64,000 nt of DNA, taken from the NCBI GenBank assembly GCA_947474565.1, contig CANJIS010000004.1, positions 80,315 to 144,314 of the forward strand. The letters are read 5' to 3'. A model generated the notes under the pieces. The model did not search any database, was not told the origin of the DNA, and saw only the letters and a program-made list of their open reading frames with translations. The translations under genes and the position numbers were made by a program. The stretch is from Alphaproteobacteria bacterium. GTDB lineage: Bacteria > Pseudomonadota > Alphaproteobacteria > Micropepsales > Micropepsaceae. Every line of letters begins with the position of its first letter. The stretch's first letter is position 1. Of this stretch, positions 7,710 through 17,710 are shown piece by piece.

Positions 7710-9235
7710 TGTTCAAGCGCCTCGTTTCCGTCGGCGGCTTTACGCTTCTGTCGCGCATCACCGGTTTCATCCGTGACACGCTGCTGGCCTGGACTTTGGG
7801 CGCGGGCGTCCTGTCGGACGCGTTCTTCGTCGCTTTCCTGTTCCCCAATTACTTCCGCGCGATTTTTGGCGAAGGCACGATCAACCCAGCCTTCCTTCCG
7901 CGTTATGCCGCGCTCCATGCCAAGGGCGAACCGGAAGCCGCCGCCCGCTTTGCCGACAAGGTGTTCGCCTGGCAGTTGGCGGCACAGGTCGTGCTGCTGG
8001 GGCTGGCCACGGTCTTCATGCCCTGGATCATTCGCGTGCTGGCGCCAGGGTTTGCCGATAACCCGCAACAATTCGTGCTCACTGTCAGTCTGGCGCGCAT
8101 CACGTTTCCCTATCTCATTATGACCCTGGTGGCGGTGCAACTCTCCGCCATGCTCAACGCCATTGATAAATTCTGGGCGGGTGCTTTCTGGTCCAATCTC
8201 CAGAACCTGGCGATGATCGGCACGCTTGTTCTCTGGCACTGGTTTCCCAATGCCGCCTATGCCGCTGCCTGGGGCGTGTTCATCGGCGGCGTGGCGCAGC
8301 TGATCTTCATTCTGTGGGCGGGCGCACGCGAAGGTCTGTGGCTGCGCATTACCTGGCCGCGCTGGACGCCCGAGATCAAAGAATTCTTTATCGCCTTTGG
8401 CGCGGTGACCTTCGGCGCTGCCAGCGTGGTGGTGGCGCCGCTTATCGACACTGTCCTCGCCAGCCTGTTGCCCATCGGCAGCCGAACCGCACTTTATTAT
8501 GCCGACCGCATCAATCAGTTGCCGTTGGGCGTGTTGGGCATTGCGCTGGGCACGGTGCTGTTGCCGGAAATGTCGGCGCGCATTGCCAAAGGTGACGATG
8601 CCGGATCAAGCGCTGCCCAGAACCGTTCGGCAGCGATGAGTCTTCTGCTGATACTACCTTTTGCGGCGGTCTTCCTTGTTATTCCCGGCACCATCATGCG
8701 GGCGGTGTTCGCCCATGGCGCTTTCAACGCCGATGCCGCCGGGCTTTCTGCCCTGGCCTTGATGGCCTATGGCGTGGGGCTTCCCGCCATGGCGATGGTG
8801 CGGATTGTCGCCAGCACCTTCTATGCCCGTCACGATACGCTGACGCCGGCGCGCGCCACTGTGATTGCCATCATTTCCAATATTGCGCTGAAGGTGGTCT
8901 TCGTCTGGGGCCTGCATCTGGGTGTTGCAGGGCTCGCGCTGGGTACAGCGCTGGGCGCCTGGATCAATGTCGGCATTCTCACCTGGTTTGGCCGCAGCCG
9001 CGCCTTGCTCTCGATTGAAACCATATTTGTAAAGTCGCTGCCGCCCGCATTTCTTGCCGCTGTTGCCGCTGGGGTAGGGGCCTGGATCGGCGTGCGCCTC
9101 ATTGCGCCCATGGCGGCTGGTCCCGCCAGCGATGTGGCCGGATTGATTGGCGCCATCGTGTTCGGCACCTGTGCCTATGTCGTGACGGTGCTGTTGTTCC
9201 GCCGCGCGCTGCCTTTGGGACGATTGGCGCGATGA
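7709..9235 (+). CDS. murJ: Lipid II flippase MurJ (MviN)
   Basis: The 508-residue protein has about 14 hydrophobic helices. Its N-terminus matches MurJ well: a basic start, the SRITGFIRDTLLAWTLGAG motif, then SDAFFVAFLFPNYFRAIFGEGTINPAFLP. A later region ADRINQLPLGVLGIALGTVLLPEMS is also diagnostic. MurJ flips the peptidoglycan precursor lipid II across the inner membrane. It is translationally coupled to tesA (1-base overlap) and to thpR (4-base overlap). Confidence 0.96.
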   Translation: MFKRLVSVGGFTLLSRITGFIRDTLLAWTLGAGVLSDAFFVAFLFPNYFRAIFGEGTINPAFLPRYAALHAKGEPEAAARFADKVFAWQLAAQVVLLGLATVFMPWIIRVLAPGFADNPQQFVLTVSLARITFPYLIMTLVAVQLSAMLNAIDKFWAGAFWSNLQNLAMIGTLVLWHWFPNAAYAAAWGVFIGGVAQLIFILWAGAREGLWLRITWPRWTPEIKEFFIAFGAVTFGAASVVVAPLIDTVLASLLPIGSRTALYYADRINQLPLGVLGIALGTVLLPEMSARIAKGDDAGSSAAQNRSAAMSLLLILPFAAVFLVIPGTIMRAVFAHGAFNADAAGLSALALMAYGVGLPAMAMVRIVASTFYARHDTLTPARATVIAIISNIALKVVFVWGLHLGVAGLALGTALGAWINVGILTWFGRSRALLSIETIFVKSLPPAFLAAVAAGVGAWIGVRLIAPMAAGPASDVAGLIGAIVFGTCAYVVTVLLFRRALPLGRLAR

Positions 9236-9786
9236 GGTTGTTCGTGGCGCTGGCGATCCCCGACGCCGTCGCGCAAAGCCTGCTGTTGATCCAGGGTGGT
9301 GTTCCCGGCGCGCGCTGGCAGACACGCGACCAGCTGCATCTCACGCTGCGCTTTATCGGTGAAGTGGAGGGGCGCGACGCCGCCATGCTCGATGACGCGC
9401 TGGCCGCTATCCATCTGCCCGCTTTCGATCTGCAATTGCATGCCGTTGGCCAATTCGGCGGGCGGCAGATGCATTCGCTCTGGGCCGGGGTGCGCAAGAA
9501 CGAAACGCTGGAACATCTTCAGCGCAAAGTGGACACCGCCATACGCCGTGTCGGCCAACCGCAAGACGCCCACAAATTCACGCCGCATGTCACCCTGGCG
9601 CGGCTGCGCCATCCCGAACAGGGCAAGGCGCTGGAATGGCTGACCCAGCATGCGCTTTATACCAGCGCTGAATTTACGGTTCGGACGTTTAGCCTTTATT
9701 CCAGCAAGCTGACCAGCGATGGCAGTATCTATCGCGTGGAGCAGGACTATCCTTTGGAGAGTTATGATGACGAAGCTGACGATTGA
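9232..9786 (+). CDS. thpR: RNA 2',3'-cyclic phosphodiesterase (ThpR / 2'-5' RNA ligase family)
   Basis: This 184-residue protein carries the two HxTx motifs of the 2H phosphoesterase superfamily: HLTLRF (about residues 37-42) and HVTLAR (about 121-126). It begins MRLFVALAIPDAV, as family members usually do. Members open 2',3'-cyclic phosphates on RNA or ligate tRNA halves in vitro; the cellular role is unsettled. The ATG overlaps the murJ stop by 4 bases, and its 3' end overlaps the next start, so it lies within a tesA-murJ-thpR-pterin dehydratase operon. Confidence 0.92.
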   Translation: MRLFVALAIPDAVAQSLLLIQGGVPGARWQTRDQLHLTLRFIGEVEGRDAAMLDDALAAIHLPAFDLQLHAVGQFGGRQMHSLWAGVRKNETLEHLQRKVDTAIRRVGQPQDAHKFTPHVTLARLRHPEQGKALEWLTQHALYTSAEFTVRTFSLYSSKLTSDGSIYRVEQDYPLESYDDEADD

Positions 9787-10069
9787 AGACTTGAAAGCCG
9801 CTCTGAAGCGCTTGCCGGACTGGCGGCTGGCCGATAGCCGCGAAGCCATCATCCGCAAATTCCAGTTTGTGGATTTTGACGCCGCTTTTTCCTTCATGAC
9901 CCGCGCGGCGCTGAAGGCTGCGGCGATGGATCACCATCCCGAATGGTTCAATGTCTATAACCGGGTTGAGGTCGCGCTTGCGACCCATGATGCCGGCGGC
10001 GTTACCCAGAAGGACATTGATCTGGCCACGGCCATGGATGGCTATGCCGCCATGAGCGGCGGCAAATAG
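9767..10069 (+). CDS. phhB: 4a-hydroxytetrahydrobiopterin dehydratase (PCD/DCoH)
   Basis: The protein is about 100 residues from MTKLTIEDL. The ORF track's longer start adds 16 residues translated from the 3' end of thpR. ATG 9767 is preferred over ATG 9764 because GGAG at 9756-9759 is 7 bases before it. The family motif is clear: DHHPEWFNVYNRVEVALATHD supplies the two catalytic histidines, and the C-terminus DIDLATAMDGYA is typical. The enzyme regenerates the pterin cofactor after aromatic hydroxylation, or acts in molybdopterin metabolism. No phenylalanine hydroxylase gene is nearby. Confidence 0.9.
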   Translation: MTKLTIEDLKAALKRLPDWRLADSREAIIRKFQFVDFDAAFSFMTRAALKAAAMDHHPEWFNVYNRVEVALATHDAGGVTQKDIDLATAMDGYAAMSGGK

Positions 10070-10219
10070 TCACCAGCCGTAACGGTCCATCACATAAAGT
10101 GTGAGGCTGGCCAGCAGCGGCGTGCAGATCACCGAAACGCCGAACCACAACGCGGGATTGCGCCGGTCCAGCTTGGCCCAATAGGCCACGCCCATCGCCG
10201 CCAACAAGTATAAGAACAT
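10070..10219 (-). CDS. Predicted 49-aa membrane protein downstream of acsA (not in the ORF track)
   Basis: Reading the minus strand from ATG 10217-10219 to TGA 10070-10072 gives 49 residues. They run MFLYLLAAMGVAYWAKLD, a basic turn RRNPALW, then a second hydrophobic stretch FGVSVICTPLLASLTLYVM, ending DRYGW. This predicts two short membrane helices with a positively charged loop. It starts 5 bases after the acsA stop without a strong ribosome binding site, which suits translation coupled to acsA. Its 3' end abuts the convergent pterin dehydratase gene. I recognise no family; a partner of acetate metabolism is speculation. Confidence 0.55.
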   Translation of the reverse strand: MFLYLLAAMGVAYWAKLDRRNPALWFGVSVICTPLLASLTLYVMDRYGW

Positions 10220-10224
10220 CAGCA

Positions 10225-12162
10225 CTATTGTTTGACCGCGTTCTTTACCAGATCATCCACCACGGACGGATCGGCCAGGGTCGAGATATCGCCCAGGCTC
10301 GAGGTGTCGCCTTCCGCGATCTTGCGCAGGATGCGCCGCATGATTTTGCCGGAGCGGGTCTTGGGCAGACCCGGTGCGAACTGAATGACATCCGGCTTGG
10401 CGATGGGCCCGATTTCATGCCCCACGAATTGTTTCAATTCGCCCGCCAGCGCCTCGCTGGCCGTCACGCCTGCCTTCAGCGTGACATAGGCATAGATGCC
10501 CTGGCCCTTGATGTCGTGCGGAAAGCCCACCACGGCGGCCTCCGCAACATCCTTGTGGCCCACCAGCGCGCTTTCCACTTCTGCTGTGCCCAGCCGGTGA
10601 CCGGAGACATTGATCACATCATCCACCCGGCCGGTGATCCAGTAATAGCCGTCGGCATCGCGGCGGCAGCCATCTCCGGTGAAGTACTTGCCCTTATAAG
10701 TCTTGAAATACGTGTCGATGAAGCGCTGATGGTCGCCATAGACACTGCGCATCTGGCCCGGCCAACTTCTGGTCAGCACCAGATTGCCGGTGACCGCGCC
10801 CTCCAGCACTTTGCCGTCGGCATCCACAATCTCCGGCACCACGCTGGGCAGCGGTTTGGTGGCGGAGCCCGGCTTCAAGTCGGTTGCGCCGGGCAGGGGC
10901 GTGATCAGGTGTCCCCCGGTTTCGGTCTGCCACCAGGTATCCACGATGGGGCAGCGGCTGTCGCCCACCACGCGGTGATACCAAAGCCATGCTTCCGGAT
11001 TGATCGGCTCGCCTACACTACCTAAAAGGCGCAAGCTGGCGCGGCTGGTCTTCTTCACCGGATCGTCGCCGTCCCGCATCAAGGCGCGGATGGCGGTGGG
11101 CGCGGTATAGAAGGTGTTGACCTTGTGCTTGTCGATCACCTCCCAGAAACGCGAGGTGGTGGGATAGTTGGGCACGCCTTCAAACATCAGCGTGGTGGCG
11201 CCGTTGGCAAGCGGCCCATAGAGAATATAGCTATGCCCGGTCACCCAACCGACATCGGCGGTGCACCAGTAGATGTCGCCATCGTGATAATCGAACACAT
11301 AATGATGGGTCCAGGCGCACCACAGCAGATAACCACCGGTGGTGTGCAGCACGCCCTTGGGCTTTCCGGTGGAGCCAGAGGTATAAAGAATGAAAAGCGG
11401 GTCTTCGGCATTCATGGTTTCGGCGGGGCAATCCGCACCCACCTTCGCCGCTTCCTCGTGATACCAGCGGTCACGGCCATCCTTCATCGAAACAGCGCCG
11501 CCCGTGCGCCTGACCACGATCACATCGGTGACGATACCGGCTTTGGCCAGCGCATCATCGACATTCTTCTTCAGCGGAATGGATTTTCCGCCGCGCACGC
11601 CTTCGTCGGCGGTGATGACGATTTTGGAATCGCAATCCTGAATACGTCCGGCCAGGCTGTCCGGAGAAAAGCCGCCGAACACCACCGAATGCACCGCCCC
11701 GATCCGGGTGCAGGCCAGCATGGCATAAGCCGCTTCCGGTATCATGGGCATATAAATGGTGACGCGGTCGCCGCGTTTGACGCCGCGCGCCTTCAGCACA
11801 TTGGCGAAGCGGCAGACCTCGCCATGCAACTCTTTATAAGTGATGTGCTTGCTGTCCTTGGGATCATCGCCTTCCCAGATGATCGCGGTCTGGCCGCCGC
11901 GTTTTTCCAGGTGCCGGTCAATGCAATTGGCCGAAACATTCAGCGCCCCGTCCTCGAACCATTTGATATGCAGGTCGGCGGCATCGAACGACCAGTTGCC
12001 CACCTTGGTGAAGGGCTTGATCCAGGCCAGCCGCGCCGCTTCCTTGCCCCAGAAGGCATCCGGATCCTTCAACGCATCCTGATAGGCCGCTTCATACTGC
12101 GTCTTGTTCATGAAAGCGCGCGCCGCCCATTCAGCCGTAACTGGGATCAAAGTCTCGGACAT
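10225..12162 (-). CDS. acsA: Acetyl-CoA synthetase (AMP-forming)
   Basis: The 645-residue length is usual for Acs. It contains the AMP-binding P-loop [20 protein letters not shown], the motif WWQTETGGH, the hinge/adenylate motif [20 protein letters not shown], and the C-terminal catalytic lysine in [14 protein letters not shown], the site of regulatory acetylation in this family. It activates acetate to acetyl-CoA through acetyl-AMP in the cytoplasm. A 49-aa membrane protein gene follows 5 bases after its stop. The creatininase-family gene is divergent upstream. Confidence 0.97.
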   Translation of the reverse strand: MSETLIPVTAEWAARAFMNKTQYEAAYQDALKDPDAFWGKEAARLAWIKPFTKVGNWSFDAADLHIKWFEDGALNVSANCIDRHLEKRGGQTAIIWEGDDPKDSKHITYKELHGEVCRFANVLKARGVKRGDRVTIYMPMIPEAAYAMLACTRIGAVHSVVFGGFSPDSLAGRIQDCDSKIVITADEGVRGGKSIPLKKNVDDALAKAGIVTDVIVVRRTGGAVSMKDGRDRWYHEEAAKVGADCPAETMNAEDPLFILYTSGSTGKPKGVLHTTGGYLLWCAWTHHYVFDYHDGDIYWCTADVGWVTGHSYILYGPLANGATTLMFEGVPNYPTTSRFWEVIDKHKVNTFYTAPTAIRALMRDGDDPVKKTSRASLRLLGSVGEPINPEAWLWYHRVVGDSRCPIVDTWWQTETGGHLITPLPGATDLKPGSATKPLPSVVPEIVDADGKVLEGAVTGNLVLTRSWPGQMRSVYGDHQRFIDTYFKTYKGKYFTGDGCRRDADGYYWITGRVDDVINVSGHRLGTAEVESALVGHKDVAEAAVVGFPHDIKGQGIYAYVTLKAGVTASEALAGELKQFVGHEIGPIAKPDVIQFAPGLPKTRSGKIMRRILRKIAEGDTSSLGDISTLADPSVVDDLVKNAVKQ

Positions 12163-12172
12163 GGCGTGCTCT

Positions 12173-12202
12173 TTCGGGGCGGCGAGTGAATGGTGCTATA
12201 AT
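12173..12202 (+). promoter_or_regulatory. Candidate promoter of the creatininase-family gene
   Basis: A consensus -10 box TATAAT is at 12197-12202, 29 bases before the start codon at 12231. The matching -35 (around 12173-12178, TTCGGG) is poor. The -10 is the only perfect TATAAT I noticed in an intergenic position. Confidence 0.35.
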
Positions 12203-12230
12203 CCAAGTTCCATAAGCAAGACTGGTTCGT

Positions 12231-12977
12231 ATGCAGCTTCATCTTTCCACCTGGCCCGAGATCGAAGCCTATCTGGCGAAATCCAAAGCCATTATTATTC
12301 CGATTGGTTCGACCGAGCAGCATGGCCCCACGGGACTGCTCGGCACCGATGCGCTATGTCCGGAAATCATTTCCCGGCGCGCGGGAGACGAAGCGGGCTT
12401 TCTGGTCGGTCCCACCTTCAATGTCGGCCAGGCCCAGCATCATATGAGCTTCCCCGGCACCATCACCCTCAAGCCATCCACCATGATCGCAGCAATGAAG
12501 GATTGGACCGAGAGTTTGCAGCGCCATGGCTTCGAGCGCATCTATTGGTTGAACGGTCATGGCGGCAACATCACCACCATCACCGCCGCTTTCTCTGAAA
12601 TCTATCACGCCGTCACGTTCGCAGGCCCCGGCAACAAACCTTCGCTGCGTTGTCATCTGCGCAATTGGTGGGATTTACCCGGGGTCATGGACCAGTGCCG
12701 CAGATTGTTCCCGGTGGGCGAGGGCAGCCACGCCACGCCGTCCGAAATCTCGGTCACCTGGTTCGGTTATCCGGAAATTGCCCGCCCGGGCGGCGAACTC
12801 AGCCCCAAAATCGCGCCGACGGGCCCCATTTTGGACGCCGAAGACTATCGCCGCCGTTTTCCGGATGGCCGCATCGGTTCCGATCCTTCCCAGGCGAGCA
12901 TAGAAGCTGGGGAAAAAATCGTCGCCATGGCGGTTCAGGGCGTAATTCAGGAATTCCGCCAGTTCGCCGCGACCTGA
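12231..12977 (+). CDS. Creatininase (creatinine amidohydrolase) family protein
   Basis: This 248-residue protein shows the metal-binding signatures of the family: GSTEQHGPTGLLGTD near residue 26 (Glu, His and Asp ligands) and YWLNGHGGN near residue 104 (His ligand), with a Glu-rich late segment. Members include creatininase, arylmalonyl/formamide hydrolases such as the riboflavin-pathway ArfB-type enzymes, and mycofactocin MftE. No riboflavin or mycofactocin genes lie nearby, so the substrate stays open. The gene precedes the thiC riboswitch and is probably a separate transcript. Confidence 0.85.
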   Translation: MQLHLSTWPEIEAYLAKSKAIIIPIGSTEQHGPTGLLGTDALCPEIISRRAGDEAGFLVGPTFNVGQAQHHMSFPGTITLKPSTMIAAMKDWTESLQRHGFERIYWLNGHGGNITTITAAFSEIYHAVTFAGPGNKPSLRCHLRNWWDLPGVMDQCRRLFPVGEGSHATPSEISVTWFGYPEIARPGGELSPKIAPTGPILDAEDYRRRFPDGRIGSDPSQASIEAGEKIVAMAVQGVIQEFRQFAAT

Positions 12978-13016
12978 GCCGTTGCGTGTGCGCCCCCACA
13001 GGCCTAAATTGACCGC

Positions 13017-14956
<1,940 letters not shown>

Positions 14957-15017
14957 AGTTAAAGCCGCATCTTGCGCTTTTTCCTGCAAAAGCCTGGTGT
15001 TTCACAACTCCGGCATT

Positions 15018-15041
15018 GGTTCCCATGACTTTTTGGGAACC
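15018..15041. other. Perfect inverted repeat in the thiC-lipoprotein gap
   Basis: GGTTCCCA and TGGGAACC flank an 8-base centre, 62 bases after the thiC stop and 64 bases before the lipoprotein start. No clear U-tract follows on the plus strand, so it is a weak terminator candidate for thiC. A leader hairpin for the lipoprotein mRNA is equally possible. Confidence 0.4.
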
Positions 15042-15104
15042 TTGCTCCTCCGGAAGACGTTCTTCCCGGCAGTTGGATGGGTAAGCTGCATGAGGAGAAC
15101 AGAT

Positions 15105-15359
15105 ATGCGTAATAAGGCAATTTTGGGTGTGTGTTTGGTCGCGACGCTGGCTCTTGCCGGTTGCGGCGGTCGTCCCGGTGAACGTGCCCTCAGCGGCGCG
15201 GCAATCGGTGCTGTCGGCGGTGCGATCATTGGCGCGGCTGCTGGTAACCCGGCTCTGGGTGCCGCTGCTGGCGCTGTGGCCGGCGGCGCCATTGGTGCCA
15301 CCACCAGCCCCTGCGATGTCGACCTGAACGCGCGTAACGGCCGTCGCGACTGCCGTTAA
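15105..15359 (+). CDS. Small glycine-zipper lipoprotein
   Basis: The gene encodes 84 residues from ATG 15105, which has GAGGAG seven bases upstream; the ORF track start is 270 bases too early. The signal peptide ends in the lipobox LALAGC (Cys20). A glycine/alanine zipper follows, SGAAIGAVGGAIIGAAAG and a second repeat, then a short polar tail with two cysteines. This resembles the glycine-zipper 2TM/OsmB-like outer-membrane lipoproteins, possibly linked to envelope stress. It is monocistronic, with a strong terminator after it. Confidence 0.85.
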   Translation: MRNKAILGVCLVATLALAGCGGRPGERALSGAAIGAVGGAIIGAAAGNPALGAAAGAVAGGAIGATTSPCDVDLNARNGRRDCR

Positions 15360-15380
15360 GGTTCGTTGAAGTTGGAGATT

Positions 15381-15412
15381 GGGCGCGCCCGCGAAAGCGG
15401 CGCGCCCTTTTT
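15381..15412 (+). terminator. Intrinsic terminator after the lipoprotein gene
   Basis: GGGCGCGCC pairs perfectly with GGCGCGCCC around an inner GC-GAAA-GC loop, followed by TTTTT. The GAAA tetraloop and U-run make this a strong rho-independent terminator. Confidence 0.92.
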
Positions 15413-15422
15413 CTTGCGTGCG

Positions 15423-15677
15423 TTACCGTCGCCCGGCGATAGCGTGATAGGCCAGCAACACCAACACCGCGCCGATCACGGACACGAACAGCGACAGAAG
15501 AAAGCCGTTCGCTTCATATTCAAAGCCTGTGAGCTGGCGAAAAATGAACCCGCCGGCCACTGCGCCCACCAGACCCAGGGCAGTGTTGACCATACAGCCT
15601 TCGCCGCGCCGGTTTACGACCTTGCTGGCGATCCAGCCTGTCAGCGCGCCAAAAATAATCCAGCCCAGAATGATCAT
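15423..15677 (-). CDS. GlsB/YeaQ/YmgE family stress-response membrane protein
   Basis: This 84-residue protein has three hydrophobic helices and the family hallmarks: MIILGWIIFGALTGWIASKVV at the start, the glycine-rich GLVGAVAGGFIFRQL in the middle, and a C-terminal helix ending AYHAIAGRR. The family (transglycosylase-associated domain) is small, membrane-bound and often induced by general stress; no enzymatic activity is established. It lies 18 bases downstream of the Nramp gene on the same strand and may be cotranscribed. Confidence 0.88.
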   Translation of the reverse strand: MIILGWIIFGALTGWIASKVVNRRGEGCMVNTALGLVGAVAGGFIFRQLTGFEYEANGFLLSLFVSVIGAVLVLLAYHAIAGRR

Positions 15678-15695
15678 GGTTTGAAATCGCAGTAA

Positions 15696-16985
15696 TTATT
15701 TCAACATCACATATACCATGGTGACCGTCGCCGCCGCCATCACCAGGGTGGCAAGCCAGCCCAGCGGACCCAGCACATTTCCGGCGCGGAATTTCCCCAT
15801 CTTCTTCTTGCTGTGCATTACCACCATCATCGCGGCCATTATCGGCACCGCGATCAGGCCATTCAGCACCGCGCTCCAATACAGCGCCTTGATGGGATCG
15901 AGCGGCGAATAGTCGATCCCCAGGCCCAGCAACACCGCCGCGCCGATCACGGTGTAAAAGCCACGCGCCTGCCAGGGCATGTTGTCCAGCCCGCTTTTCC
16001 AGCCCTGGGATTCGGCGATGGCATAGCCCGCCGATCCCGCCAGCACAGGAATGGCCAGCAAGCCCGTGCCGATAATACCCAGGCTGAACAGGGCAAAGGC
16101 GAAATGACCGGCCACCGGCTCGAGCGCCTTGGCGGCATCGGCGGCGGTTTCGATATTGGTGACGCCAGACTGATGAAGGGTCGCGGCGGTCGAGATCATG
16201 ATCGCCACCGCAATGAAGTTGGAAACCAACATACCGGTGACGGTATCCATCTTGATGCGCGCGATCTGGGCCGGGGCTTCTTTCGGCGCTTCCATCAGGG
16301 GGTGCTCGTCAGGCTTCTGTTCGACCTCTTCCACTTCCTGGGAGCTTTGCCAGAAAAACAGATAAGGGCTGATGGTGGTGCCGAAGATCGCCACGATGGT
16401 TGTGGCGGCATCTTCAGTAAGCTGCGGATGCAGTCCGATCAGCCCCGCGCCGATCTGTGCCCAATCCAGCTTGATCATGAACAGCATCGCGACATAGGCG
16501 AACAGGCTGAAGGTCAGGATGGTGAGGAAGCGGGCATAGCGCCGATAGGGTATGAAAAGCTGCAGCCCCAGCGAGGCCAGCGCGAAGGCGATGGTGAAGG
16601 TGTGCTGACCAAAGCCGGTCACCAGCTTGGCGGCCGCGCCCATCGCCGCCAGATCGGCGCCGACATTGATGGTGTTGGCGATGAACAGCAGGGCGACCAG
16701 GCCGGTCACCAGTCCCCTGGGCATCACTTCGCGCATGTTCCTGGCCAGGCCATGGCCGGTGACCCGCCCGATCAGGGCGCTCACCATCTGGATCGACACC
16801 ATCAGGGGAAAGGTGAGAACCAGCGTCCAAAGCAGGCCGAAGCCGAATTGCGCCCCCGCCTGGCTGTAGGTGGCGATGCCGCTGGGATCGTCATCCGCTG
16901 CGCCGGTGATCAGGCCCGGGCCCAGCTGATTGAGGACGGCGATTCCCTTGACGCGCGCCGGGAGGCTTTTGTTGTTTTGGACCAT
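15696..16985 (-). CDS. Nramp-family divalent cation transporter with variant metal-site motifs
   Basis: The 429-residue protein has 11 or so membrane helices and clear Nramp homology (LNQLGPGLITGAADDDPSGIATYSQAGAQFGFGLLW). The helix-1 motif is DPSG where classical Mn/Fe transporters have DPGN. Helix 6 reads FGTTISPYLFFWQSSQ where the classical protein has the MPH motif. The helix-1 Asp is kept, but the Asn and the Met/His ligands are absent. This suggests a divergent subfamily with different ion selectivity; the true substrate is unknown. A long dyad lies in the leader (see 17001-17045). Confidence 0.85.
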   Translation of the reverse strand: MVQNNKSLPARVKGIAVLNQLGPGLITGAADDDPSGIATYSQAGAQFGFGLLWTLVLTFPLMVSIQMVSALIGRVTGHGLARNMREVMPRGLVTGLVALLFIANTINVGADLAAMGAAAKLVTGFGQHTFTIAFALASLGLQLFIPYRRYARFLTILTFSLFAYVAMLFMIKLDWAQIGAGLIGLHPQLTEDAATTIVAIFGTTISPYLFFWQSSQEVEEVEQKPDEHPLMEAPKEAPAQIARIKMDTVTGMLVSNFIAVAIMISTAATLHQSGVTNIETAADAAKALEPVAGHFAFALFSLGIIGTGLLAIPVLAGSAGYAIAESQGWKSGLDNMPWQARGFYTVIGAAVLLGLGIDYSPLDPIKALYWSAVLNGLIAVPIMAAMMVVMHSKKKMGKFRAGNVLGPLGWLATLVMAAATVTMVYVMLK

Positions 16986-17000
16986 GTGTCTGCGGACAAC

Positions 17001-17045
17001 GCCTGAAAGATGAAAACGGTTATGCGGACTTACCGCGTTTCAGGC
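17001..17045. promoter_or_regulatory. Extended dyad in the Nramp 5' leader
   Basis: GCCTGAAA (17001-17008) and TTTCAGGC (17038-17045) are perfect inverted arms. They enclose a second, imperfect pair AAAACGGT / ACCGCGTTT. The structure begins 16 bases upstream of the Nramp start and would form a long hairpin in its 5' UTR, or an operator. It does not match the yybP-ykoY Mn riboswitch that I know. A GC hairpin (GCCCCGC-CCTC-GCGGGGC, 17053-17070) follows toward trmH. Confidence 0.45.
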
Positions 17046-17116
17046 AAATGAAGCCCCGCCCTCGCGGGGCGGGTTTGTGCTATTTAAGCATCGCATTCGC
17101 GATTCAGGGGCTGCAG

Positions 17117-17647
17117 GTGCGCGGTTATTTCGGCGTAGGCGTGGACGGCATTTCCAAGCCAATGAATCTGGGCAATCTGGTGCGGATTTCCCATGCCTTT
17201 GACGCCAGCTTTTTCTTTTCCATCGCGCCCCGGCTGAAGCTGTCCGACGCCCAGAGCGACACCAGCAATGCGCAAGGGGCTTTGCCCTTTTACTCCTTTG
17301 CCGAGCCGGGCGACTTCCGCCTGCCGCTGGGGTGCCGGCTGGTGGGGGTGGAAATCACGGATGATGCGGTGGAGTTGCCGCGTTTTCGCCATCCCCAGCG
17401 GGCGGCCTATGTTTTCGGGGCCGAGCGCTTTTCGCTGTCGCCCAAGGTGCTGAAAGCCTGCGAGTTTGTGGTCAAGATTCCCACCCGCTTTTCCATCAAT
17501 GTCGGCATGGCGGGGGCCATCGTTTTGTACGACCGGATGCTTCAATTGGGGGGCTATCCGGCGCGGCCGGTAAAGGCAGGCGGGGCAGGGGCTGTGCCGC
17601 CCCTTCACAAATGGGGTGCGCCACTGGCCAGACCAAGGGCGGATTGA
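17117..17647 (+). CDS. TrmH/SpoU-family RNA methyltransferase
   Basis: The protein is 176 residues from a GTG at 17117, preceded by AGGGG at 6 bases. The ORF track's ATG start adds 23 residues that lie over the GC hairpin and have no family match. Motifs are KPMNLGNLVRISHAFDASFFF (motif 1 Asn/Arg), FGAERFSLS (motif 2) and IPTRFSINVGMAGAIVLYDRML (motif 3 and the trefoil knot). SPOUT enzymes methylate tRNA or rRNA ribose or bases using SAM; the target here cannot be named. The C-terminal tail after residue 155 is Pro/Ala/Gly-rich. Confidence 0.85.
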   Translation: MRGYFGVGVDGISKPMNLGNLVRISHAFDASFFFSIAPRLKLSDAQSDTSNAQGALPFYSFAEPGDFRLPLGCRLVGVEITDDAVELPRFRHPQRAAYVFGAERFSLSPKVLKACEFVVKIPTRFSINVGMAGAIVLYDRMLQLGGYPARPVKAGGAGAVPPLHKWGAPLARPRAD

Positions 17648-17710
17648 AAAAATTTCACTGCGCCGCGCCGCTAGCCAAATCAGTCCAGCGCATGTTACTT
17701 GACGCGCCCA

